NCBI GenBank assembly: GCA_017694275.1
Contig: JADINB010000009.1
Coordinates: 1-20,842, forward strand
DNA from: Candidatus Egerieousia excrementavium
GTDB taxonomy: Bacteria > Bacteroidota > Bacteroidia > Bacteroidales > UBA932
Reading direction: 5' to 3'
Length of the DNA: 20,842 nucleotides
Part shown: positions 5,653 to 12,353 of the stretch, piece by piece
How positions within the stretch are numbered: position 1 is the first letter of the stretch
Layout of the letters: each line of letters opens with the position of its first letter
Program-made: the position numbers and the translations under genes
The notes under the pieces: generated by a model
Databases searched by the model: none
Seen by the model: the letters and a program-made list of their open reading frames with translations, nothing else
Told to the model about the DNA's origin: nothing

Positions 5653-6957
5653 TTACCCGATATAGTGGTAGTGAGGCCCGAATCTTTCGAATGCAGCCTT
5701 GTCCAGTTCTTCCCTCGCACTGGGATGAGCTATGCTGATAAGAAGTTTTGCCCTTTCCTGCAGCGATTTTCCATAGAGGTTTACGGCACCGTATTCGGTG
5801 ACAAACCAGTGAATGTGGTTGCGTGTTGTCACCACACCTGCTCCGGGCGTAAGAATGCCGGCAATTTTGCTTACACCTTTGTTTGTTACCGAAGGCATTG
5901 CAATTATGGCCTTTCCTCCCTTTGAAAGGGAAGCCCCGTAAATGAAGTCAATCTGTCCGCCTACTCCGGAATAGAACTTTGTTCCGAGAGAATCTGCGCA
6001 GACCTGGCCTGTAATGTCTACCTGCAGTGCCGAGTTTATGGCTGTGACCTTGGGATTCTTTGCAATGACATAAGGATCGTTGGTGTAGCCTACATCCATC
6101 ATGGCTACCATGGGGTTGTCGTCTATAAAGTCGTAGCACTCCTGTGAACCCATGAGGAAGGTAGAGACCATCTTGCCTTTGTCTATAACCTTGTCTGCAC
6201 CGTTTATGACTCCCTTTTCAACGAGGGGAAGCACTCCGTCTGCAAACATTTCTGTATGTATTCCGAGATTCTTGTGGTTTCCCAGCTGGGCGAGCACTGC
6301 GTTTGGAATGGCCCCTATACCCATCTGGAGCGTTGCGCCGTCTTCTATGAGTGCGGCACAGTTCTTTCCTATTGCTGTCTCGATTTCAGACGGCTCTGAA
6401 AAGTGTGCCGGTTCCAGCATGGAATCGCACTCCACAAAGTAGTCTATCATGTTTACGGGTATCATGGCGTCTCCAAATGAGCGTGGAACATGCTTGTTTA
6501 CAACAGCAATTACTGTCTTTGCACACTCTATGGCCGCCAGTGTCGCGTCTACCGACGTACCCAGCGAAACAAAGCCATGTTTGTCTGGAGGAGAAACCTG
6601 AATCATCGCCACGTCGCACGGCAATGCGCCGCTTCTGTAGAGTTTCTGTGTCTCGCTCAAAAAGACGGGGATGTAGTCTGCATATCCGGCCTGTACGTTT
6701 TTCCTTACGTTCCCTCCTACAAAGAAAGCCTGGTGGAAAAATATTCCCTCATATTTTGCATCTGTATATGGAGCGGGCCCCTCGGTATGAAGATGGTGGA
6801 TTCTTACATCCTTGAGTTCCCCGGCGTCTCCTCTTCTGCAAAGGGCGTCTATCAGGATTTTCGGAGCGCTTGCAACACTGCTGAAGTGTATGTGGTCTCC
6901 ACTCTTGACATGTCTGACAGCCTCTTCTGCCGAAATGAATTTGATTTCCTTGTGCAT
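5653..6957 (-). CDS. Acetyl-CoA hydrolase/transferase family CoA-transferase (4-hydroxybutyrate/butyrate-type)
   Basis: 434 residues, full length for this family. Such enzymes move CoA between acetate and an acyl group (4-hydroxybutyrate, butyrate, propionate or succinate) through a glutamyl-CoA thioester. The catalytic Glu is expected at Glu236 in GIHTEMFADG, in the same context as the active-site Glu of clostridial 4-hydroxybutyrate CoA-transferase. Other family features are QVSPPDKHGFVSLGTSVD (120-137), GIGAIPNAVL (213-222) and GVGGQIDF in the C-terminal half. A gut or fermentative lifestyle would use it in short-chain acid formation, but the acyl substrate cannot be read from sequence and no pathway genes are adjacent. 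It is a single-gene unit with its own promoter (7000-6993) and shared terminator. Confidence 0.9.
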   Translation of the reverse strand: MHKEIKFISAEEAVRHVKSGDHIHFSSVASAPKILIDALCRRGDAGELKDVRIHHLHTEGPAPYTDAKYEGIFFHQAFFVGGNVRKNVQAGYADYIPVFLSETQKLYRSGALPCDVAMIQVSPPDKHGFVSLGTSVDATLAAIECAKTVIAVVNKHVPRSFGDAMIPVNMIDYFVECDSMLEPAHFSEPSEIETAIGKNCAALIEDGATLQMGIGAIPNAVLAQLGNHKNLGIHTEMFADGVLPLVEKGVINGADKVIDKGKMVSTFLMGSQECYDFIDDNPMVAMMDVGYTNDPYVIAKNPKVTAINSALQVDITGQVCADSLGTKFYSGVGGQIDFIYGASLSKGGKAIIAMPSVTNKGVSKIAGILTPGAGVVTTRNHIHWFVTEYGAVNLYGKSLQERAKLLISIAHPSAREELDKAAFERFGPHYHYIG

Positions 6958-6992
6958 GATCTTGTCTGTTTGTTTGTTGTTCTTTTTTCAAG

Positions 6993-7023
6993 CAAAAGTA
7001 TAAACTTTAACAATCAATAACAA
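6993..7023 (-). promoter_or_regulatory. Promoter of the CoA-transferase gene
   Basis: TACTTTTG at 7000-6993 and TTG at 7023-7021 on the minus strand, 20 bases apart. The leader to ATG 6957 is about 30 bases. It overlaps the control region of the divergent gene at 7050. Confidence 0.65.
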
Positions 7024-7033
7024 GCTTTTTTTC

Positions 7034-7041
7034 TACCTTTG
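7034..7041 (+). promoter_or_regulatory. Promoter -7 box immediately before the SAM-hydrolase gene
   Basis: TACCTTTGCA at 7034-7043 is an exact TAnnTTTG match. Only eight bases separate its final G from ATG 7050, so transcription should begin at or within a base or two of the start codon. No good -33 TTTG is visible at 19-21 bases. Confidence 0.6.
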
Positions 7042-7049
7042 CAGCCGTT

Positions 7050-7868
7050 ATGCCGGCAATCACTCTTACAAGCGACTGGGGAAAATCGGGCTGCTATCTG
7101 CCTCAATTGAAAGGCAGTCTGCTTTCGCTGCCGACAGAGGGTTTCTCTTTGGAGACGATTTCGGATTCCATTGAACCGTTTGACATGGAGGAGGCCTGTT
7201 TCATATTGAGACACTCTTTCCCATTTTTTCCGAAAGGTTCTGTCCATATACTTGCCGTAAGCGGCAAGTTGCAGCAGCGGGCAGCCTTGGCCATAGTATG
7301 CCGCGGGGATTTTTTCTTCATTGGCGAAGACGACGGCCGTTTTTCACTTCTTTTTGAAAATTATGATTCGGCCTACCATCTTGTGCCAAAGGCGGATGAA
7401 TGTGATTTTGTGGAGATAAGGCAGATCTGCAGGGCTGTTAGGCTCATAATGGAGTCGGGCGGAAGGCTGGAGGCCTTTATTGGCAGTGAACTGGAGCCCG
7501 CAAGGCTGGTTGAGGCAGCAGGCAGCCGGGCTGTTGTCATGCCGGAACAGATAATAGGCCATATCGTGCATGTAGACTGTTTTGGAAATGCAATAACAGA
7601 TATAGGCCGTGATGATTTTCTGAAATTGCAGAGTCATCTTATAAACAAGGGGCTTTCCGATGGCTCATATACTATTTTTGCAGGCGGCCCTCACTTGAAA
7701 TTCAACAAGATAGGCAGGGGATACGACAGTGTGGAGCCGGGAGCTTGTACAGCCTTTTTCAACTCATGCAACCTGCTGGAACTGGCCATGAACGGTGGCA
7801 GCATTGCAAGGGCCGAAGGGCTGGAGCGGAGGATGGAAATTATGATAAGATTCAACATATATGGATAA
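7050..7868 (+). CDS. SAM hydroxide adenosyltransferase (SAM hydrolase) family protein, divergent
   Basis: 272 residues. The N-terminus TLTSDWGKSGCY (5-16) and the later motifs GHIVHVDCFGNAITDI (170-185) and FNSCNLLELAMNGGSIARA (237-255) place it in the DUF62/PF01887 family, which hydrolyses S-adenosylmethionine to adenosine and methionine. The start must be 7050: the family begins at this strand and there is no upstream in-frame start. Two usual catalytic positions differ. The VDPGV-type Asp is Ser71 (HILAVSGKLQQR), and the (HG)RD element reads IRQ (123-125). Arg77 is kept. Activity may be altered or lost. It opens an operon and overlaps mazG by eight bases. Confidence 0.82.
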   Translation: MPAITLTSDWGKSGCYLPQLKGSLLSLPTEGFSLETISDSIEPFDMEEACFILRHSFPFFPKGSVHILAVSGKLQQRAALAIVCRGDFFFIGEDDGRFSLLFENYDSAYHLVPKADECDFVEIRQICRAVRLIMESGGRLEAFIGSELEPARLVEAAGSRAVVMPEQIIGHIVHVDCFGNAITDIGRDDFLKLQSHLINKGLSDGSYTIFAGGPHLKFNKIGRGYDSVEPGACTAFFNSCNLLELAMNGGSIARAEGLERRMEIMIRFNIYG

Positions 7869-8685
7869 GAAGGAGCTTAGAAAAAGGGAAGCCGATGCTT
7901 TTCTGCATCTGCTTGACATTATGGATGAGTTGCGTGAAAAATGTCCGTGGGACAGGAAACAGACAATCGAGTCATTGCGCCCTCAGACAATAGAGGAGAC
8001 TTTTGAACTTTCCGATGCAATCATGCACAATGACATGCACAATATAATGAAGGAATTGGGCGATGTCCTGCTTCATGTCGTGTTTTATTCCAGGATAGGA
8101 GAGGAGAAAGGCGCTTTCAACATAGCGGATGTAATAGAGAGTCTTTGTGCAAAGCTTGTATACCGTCATCCACATGTCTACGCGGCAACCGAAGTAAACG
8201 GTGCTGAACAGGTTGTCCGGAATTGGGAACAGTTGAAAACCAAAGAGAAAGATGGCAACAAGACTGTGCTGGGCGGTGTGCCGGAGAGTCTGCCGAGCAT
8301 TATCAAGGCTTATAGGATGCAGGACAAGGCAAGAGCAGTGGGTTTTGACTGGGAAGAGAAAGAGCAGGTATGGGACAAGGTGCAGGAAGAGATGCAGGAG
8401 TTCAGACAGGAACTGGAGGCTCTGAAAGAGAGCGGCGGCGGGGATGGTTGCCGCTCTCGCGCGGAGGGAGAACTCGGCGATCTGCTTTTCTCTATAATAA
8501 ATGCTGCGCGTCTGTATGATCTGAACCCCGATACTGCGTTGGAAATGACAAACAAAAAGTTCCGTGACAGGTTCACATACCTTGAGAGCAAGACCATAAG
8601 GCAGGGACTGTCTCTAAATGATATGACTCTCGGGCAGATGAATGAACTTTGGGAAGAGTCGAAAAGGATGGAGCATAACGACTGA
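7861..8685 (+). CDS. mazG: Nucleoside triphosphate pyrophosphohydrolase MazG
   Basis: 274 residues, normal for a two-domain MazG. It converts (d)NTPs to NMP plus pyrophosphate and is thought to clean the nucleotide pool and to affect (p)ppGpp levels. The N-terminal domain shows CPWDRKQTIESLRPQTIEE, with Mg2+ ligands Glu46-x-x-Glu49 and Glu65-x-x-Asp68 (KELGDVLLHVVF). The second domain repeats the pattern around EGELGDLLFSIINAARL and ends in the family signature LEMTNKKFRDRF. The inter-domain linker is glycine-rich and its DNA holds a perfect 9-bp inverted repeat. Its ATG lies inside the end of the upstream gene, and tcdA follows after eight bases. Confidence 0.95.
   Translation: MDKKELRKREADAFLHLLDIMDELREKCPWDRKQTIESLRPQTIEETFELSDAIMHNDMHNIMKELGDVLLHVVFYSRIGEEKGAFNIADVIESLCAKLVYRHPHVYAATEVNGAEQVVRNWEQLKTKEKDGNKTVLGGVPESLPSIIKAYRMQDKARAVGFDWEEKEQVWDKVQEEMQEFRQELEALKESGGGDGCRSRAEGELGDLLFSIINAARLYDLNPDTALEMTNKKFRDRFTYLESKTIRQGLSLNDMTLGQMNELWEESKRMEHND
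8428..8458. repeat. GC-rich inverted repeat inside the mazG linker
   Basis: GAGAGCGGC (8428-8436) and GCCGCTCTC (8450-8458) are perfect 9-bp arms with a 13-base loop. The repeat encodes the Gly/Ser-rich linker between the two MazG domains. There is no T-tract. Confidence 0.55.
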
Positions 8686-8693
8686 GTGAAGCG

Positions 8694-9419
8694 ATGCAGG
8701 AGAACGGCTGGCAGCAGAGAACTGAAATACTGATGGGGAAGGAGGGCGTGAATGCTCTTTCAGAGGCTAAGGTCGCGGTCATAGGCCTGGGCGGTGTGGG
8801 AGCGTATGCCGCTGAGATGTTGTGCAGGGCGGGGGTAGGATCTCTCATATTGCTCGATTCAGATGTGGTGAGCCTGACCAACAAGAACAGACAGCTGCTT
8901 GCTTCCGATTCAACGATAGGGCGAAGCAAGTGCGAGGTCATGTCTTCCAGACTGAAAGATATAAACGGCGCAGTCATGTTGACGGAAATAAACGAATATC
9001 TCGAACCCGACAACGTTGAGCAGCTCATCGGCAAGTTGCAGATAGATTTCCTGATAGATGCCATAGATACCCTGTCTCCAAAAATCGCGCTTATAAAGTA
9101 TTGCAGGGAAAAGGGCATTCCGCTTGTCTCATCGATGGGGGCCGGAGCAAAATATGATGCAACCGCAGTCAGGCTGGCTGACATATCCAGATCATATAAC
9201 TGTCCGCTTGCCTATATCCTGAGAAAAAAGCTGAGAAAAGAGGGTATTTCAAAAGGATTTGACGTTGTCTTTTCTGAAGAACTGCCGCAAAAGGATGCTA
9301 TAATACCTGTAGAAGAGAGGAATAAAAAGAGTATGACAGGTACTGTTTCATACCTGCCTGCCGTGTTCGGATGTGTATGTGCCCAGGCGGCTATAGAATA
9401 TTTGATTAAAAAACGCTAA
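8694..9419 (+). CDS. tcdA: tRNA threonylcarbamoyladenosine dehydratase TcdA (CsdL)
   Basis: 241 residues of the E1-like (ThiF/MoeB) fold. TcdA uses ATP to cyclise t6A at position 37 of ANN-decoding tRNAs to ct6A. Visible: the N-terminal WQQRTEILMG, the nucleotide-binding GLGGVGAYAAEML (31-43), DSDVVSLTNKNRQ (55-67, including the ATP-contacting Asp and Arg), DAIDTLSPKIALI and GAGAKYD. The ending KKSMTGTVSYLPAVFGCVCAQAAIEYLI is typical. The CxxC zinc pairs of MoeB/ThiF are absent, which supports TcdA over those relatives. The start at 8694 is eight bases after the mazG stop; no other start fits. Its stop codon is also the first part of the next promoter box. Confidence 0.93.
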   Translation: MQENGWQQRTEILMGKEGVNALSEAKVAVIGLGGVGAYAAEMLCRAGVGSLILLDSDVVSLTNKNRQLLASDSTIGRSKCEVMSSRLKDINGAVMLTEINEYLEPDNVEQLIGKLQIDFLIDAIDTLSPKIALIKYCREKGIPLVSSMGAGAKYDATAVRLADISRSYNCPLAYILRKKLRKEGISKGFDVVFSEELPQKDAIIPVEERNKKSMTGTVSYLPAVFGCVCAQAAIEYLIKKR

Positions 9420-9424
9420 TTTTG
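9417..9424 (+). promoter_or_regulatory. Promoter -7 box overlapping the tcdA stop codon
   Basis: TAATTTTGCA at 9417-9426: the first three bases are the TAA stop of tcdA. ATG 9453 follows 28 bases after the box. No convincing -33 TTTG at the right distance. It would let the GNAT-prfA pair be transcribed apart from the upstream genes. Confidence 0.5.
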
Positions 9425-9452
9425 CAGTTTGTGCGAATAACGGACATAAGTT

Positions 9453-10574
9453 ATGCAGATAGTAGTAAAAGAGGTAGAGACCAGGCGTGATTTGAAGAAA
9501 TTCTATCAATTCCAGAACAGGTTGTATAAGGATTCGAAAGAATATGTCCCTACTTTGGATATAGACCAGAAGAGATCATTGACAAAAGACCCGGCTCTGG
9601 ATTATTGTTCCAACAAAATGTGGCTGGCATATAAGGAGGGAAAGGTGGTCGGGAGGATAATGGCCATTGTAAACCCGCGTTACAATGAACTGTACAATCT
9701 CAGGCGCGGACGTTTCGGGTGGTTCGATTTCGAGAACGACATAAACATAGCGAAAGCTCTTGCCGACACGGCGGAAAAATGGCTTAAATCGCAGGGTATG
9801 ACTGAAATGCATGGCCCGTTGGCATATAATACAATGGGACGGCAGGGTATGCTTGTCTCCGGATTCGAGAATACCCCTCCGGTGAATTGTCTTTACAACT
9901 ACCCCTATTATGTGGAGTTCATGGAGAAGATGGGGTTCAGTAAGGAGTGTGACTGGGTACAGTACAGGCTTAACGCTTCTCAGGGCGCACCTGAGAAACT
10001 TGAGAGAATGGCCGATATACTTATGCGCAGGTATAATCTCAAATTCCTGGATATAAAAAAGATGAACAAAGCGCAGATGCGCAGGCTGGAAGATAATTTT
10101 TTCAAGACCTATAACGAATGTTTCAAGGCGGTGCACAATTTCATACCGCTTACAAAGCATGAAATAAGCAGTTCGGCTTCTCATTACATGAAACTTCTGA
10201 GGCCGGAACTTACATGTATCGTGGCAGATGAAAATGATGAGATTGCTGCGTTCGGGCTCTGCTTTCCAAGCATGTCGGAAGGATTCAAGAAGGCCCGTGG
10301 CAAACTCTTCCCTTTCGGGTGGTATCATATCCTGAAGGAGTACAACCATTACAAGACAATAGACCTGATGATGGTGGGCTCTTCTCCGGCCTGGAATTCG
10401 AAAGGGCTTTCGGCAATATATCATTCGCATCTTGCCGCAAGTTTCAGGGAGCATCATATAGCATGTGCGATAACCAACCCTCAAATAGATACCAATACGG
10501 CAGCGGTAAAGGTGTGGGAGAGTTACGACCATGAAGAGTTCATGCGCCGCAGATGTTATATAAAATCTATCTGA
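9453..10574 (+). CDS. GNAT-fold N-acyltransferase-like protein of unknown substrate
   Basis: 373 residues, conserved-looking and soluble, with no signal peptide. An acyltransferase-like core is suggested by MWLAYKEGKVVGRIMAIVNPRYNEL (56-80) and by the terminal part IDLMMVGSSPAWNSKGLSAIYHSHLAA...WESYDHEEFMRRRCYI, where the helix-strand order fits a second GNAT lobe. The middle GPLAYNTMGRQGMLV and NYPYYVEFMEKMGF is distinctive and recalls YghO-like large acetyltransferase homologues. It sits between tcdA and prfA with short gaps, so it may act on a translation component, but this is only a guess from position. No catalytic residue can be assigned. Confidence 0.72.
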   Translation: MQIVVKEVETRRDLKKFYQFQNRLYKDSKEYVPTLDIDQKRSLTKDPALDYCSNKMWLAYKEGKVVGRIMAIVNPRYNELYNLRRGRFGWFDFENDINIAKALADTAEKWLKSQGMTEMHGPLAYNTMGRQGMLVSGFENTPPVNCLYNYPYYVEFMEKMGFSKECDWVQYRLNASQGAPEKLERMADILMRRYNLKFLDIKKMNKAQMRRLEDNFFKTYNECFKAVHNFIPLTKHEISSSASHYMKLLRPELTCIVADENDEIAAFGLCFPSMSEGFKKARGKLFPFGWYHILKEYNHYKTIDLMMVGSSPAWNSKGLSAIYHSHLAASFREHHIACAITNPQIDTNTAAVKVWESYDHEEFMRRRCYIKSI

Positions 10575-10601
10575 CTTATTGAAAACAATTAGTGCAATAA
10601 T

Positions 10602-11684
10602 ATGAGCGACAATAATTTGATAGCAAAAATCGACGGACTCAAATCTAAGTTCAAAACACTTCAGGAGCAGATTGCAGATCCTTCACTGATGAATGACATG
10701 AAACGGTATGTGCAGCTGAACAAGGAGTATAAGGAACTTGAACCCATATTGGAGTGTGGCGACAGATACAGGAAGATGGTGGAAGATTATGACTCTGCAA
10801 AGGATATCCTGCAGAACGAGAAGGATGAAGAGTTGCGCGAGATGGCAAAGGAGGAGCTTGCCATGCTTGAGGAAGAGCTGCCTAAGATGGAGGAGAAGAT
10901 AAAGCTGCTTCTGATTCCGGCAGATCCGCAGGATGCAAAGAATGCCATTGTGGAGATACGCGGCGGAACAGGCGGAGACGAGGCTTCCATTTTTGCAGGC
11001 GACCTCTTTAGAATGTATGCCAAATATGTAGAGAAGAGAGGCTGGAAACTCGAGGTTACAAGCCAGAGCGAAGGTGCTGCTGGAGGATATAAGGAAATTA
11101 TTTTCAAGGTGAAAGGAGATGGAGTCTATGGCGTGTTGAAGTATGAGAGCGGCGTGCACCGTGTGCAGCGTGTCCCTCAGACCGAGACACAGGGCCGGGT
11201 TCACACTTCTGCAGCTTCGGTTGCGGTCTTGCCTGAAGCAGATGAGTTCGATGTCGAACTGAACGAAAAGGATATAAGAAAAGATACTTTCTGCTCGTCG
11301 GGCCCTGGCGGTCAGTCTGTAAATACAACCTATTCCGCAATCCGTCTGACCCATATCCCCACCGGTCTGGTAGTGCAGTGCCAGGATGAAAAGAGCCAGT
11401 TGAAAAACTACGACAAGGCCCTGCAGGAACTCCGGACACGTCTTTACAATCTGGAGTATGAGAAATACCTGAACGAAATTTCGGCAAAGCGCAAGACTAT
11501 GGTCTCTACCGGAGACCGTTCTGCAAAAATCAGGACATACAACTATCCCCAGAGCCGTGTTACGGATCACAGAATAAACTGGACCACCTACAATCTGCCT
11601 GTCTTTATGGACGGTGAGATTCAGGAGGTGATAGACCAGCTTCAGATTGCAGAAAATGCAGAGAGATTAAAGGAGAGCGCCTGA
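10602..11684 (+). CDS. prfA: Peptide chain release factor 1 (RF1)
   Basis: 360 residues, standard length. RF1 recognises UAA and UAG and triggers peptide release on the ribosome. The codon-recognising PxT motif is Pro192-Gln193-Thr194 (RVPQTETQGRVHTSA), which separates it from RF2 (SPF). The catalytic GGQ is at 236-238 (GPGGQSVNTTYSAIR), and its Gln is the expected target of PrmC methylation. The acidic coiled-coil N-domain (20-100) and the IRGGTGGDEA element are intact. There is no internal frameshift of the prfB type. It starts 27 bases after the GNAT-like gene and ends overlapping the convergent SGNH gene by 18 bases. Confidence 0.98.
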   Translation: MSDNNLIAKIDGLKSKFKTLQEQIADPSLMNDMKRYVQLNKEYKELEPILECGDRYRKMVEDYDSAKDILQNEKDEELREMAKEELAMLEEELPKMEEKIKLLLIPADPQDAKNAIVEIRGGTGGDEASIFAGDLFRMYAKYVEKRGWKLEVTSQSEGAAGGYKEIIFKVKGDGVYGVLKYESGVHRVQRVPQTETQGRVHTSAASVAVLPEADEFDVELNEKDIRKDTFCSSGPGGQSVNTTYSAIRLTHIPTGLVVQCQDEKSQLKNYDKALQELRTRLYNLEYEKYLNEISAKRKTMVSTGDRSAKIRTYNYPQSRVTDHRINWTTYNLPVFMDGEIQEVIDQLQIAENAERLKESA

Positions 11685-12347
11685 AATCAACTCTTCCATA
11701 ATCCTGTAGCCTTCCAGATTGGGATGGACTCCGTCTTTTGACAATCTGGAGGGCAATCCGTTTTCATTGCCGGGGGTATTGTCTGCCATCGCTGAGAAAA
11801 AGTCTATATATTCGATTCCCATCTTGCCGGCGTATTCCTTTATCATGAAATTTAGCTGAGGAATGAGCCTGTTTGGTTCAACCTCCCTGTTCCATGAATA
11901 TCTGTATGCGGGCAGTACCGAGCACAGTACGACTTTTATCCCGTTTGACTTTGCTATTTCGCACATGCTTTTGATATTGTCCATAATCATATCCAGTGAG
12001 GCATAGCCTGTGTTTCCTGCTATGTCATTTGTGCCTGCAAGGATGACGACAGTCTCCGCGCCTATGTTCACAACATCCTGCCTGAAACGTACCAGCATCT
12101 GGGGAGTTGTCTGTCCGCTGATTCCGCGGGCTATGAAACCGTTTTCAGTAAAGAATTCGGGATGGAATTTATACCAGTTCTCGGTAATTGAATTTCCCAT
12201 AAAGACAACCCTTCCGTTTACAGGAGTTTCGCTTGCCAGAATCTTGTCTGCCTCCCTGTATCTGTTCAAGTCGGCCCAGTCCTGTCCGTACATGTCGCTG
12301 AGTGAGGCTGCAAGCAGAATTGCAGCAATTGTAAAAATCTTTTTCAT
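11667..12347 (-). CDS. Secreted SGNH/GDSL-type hydrolase
   Basis: 226 residues with an N-terminal signal peptide (MKKIFTIAAILLAASLSDMYGQ, likely cleavage near 21), so periplasmic or exported. All four SGNH blocks are present: nucleophile Ser53 in MGNSITENW, Gly75-x-Ser-Gly in RGISGQTT, Asn107 in GTND (105-108), and the Asp205/His208 pair in DGVHP. Such enzymes remove acyl groups from lipids, glycans or peptidoglycan; in Bacteroidota many act as carbohydrate esterases. It is the last gene of the amidase-uvrB-rel-uvrA operon, six bases after the uvrA stop, with an AGAAAGAG stretch before the ATG. Co-transcription with the amidase fits envelope remodelling. The substrate is unknown. Confidence 0.9.
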   Translation of the reverse strand: MKKIFTIAAILLAASLSDMYGQDWADLNRYREADKILASETPVNGRVVFMGNSITENWYKFHPEFFTENGFIARGISGQTTPQMLVRFRQDVVNIGAETVVILAGTNDIAGNTGYASLDMIMDNIKSMCEIAKSNGIKVVLCSVLPAYRYSWNREVEPNRLIPQLNFMIKEYAGKMGIEYIDFFSAMADNTPGNENGLPSRLSKDGVHPNLEGYRIMEELISGALL

Positions 12348-12353
12348 CTCTTT

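Noticed and set aside
9576..10532. Long open frame (318 codons) on the minus strand
   Set aside because: It is fully antisense to the GNAT-like gene, has no recognisable motifs and no promoter, and has the His/Cys/Ile-rich composition typical of shadows.
10683..11570. Long open frame (295 codons) on the minus strand
   Set aside because: Antisense to prfA, which is certain; the composition is unlike a real protein.
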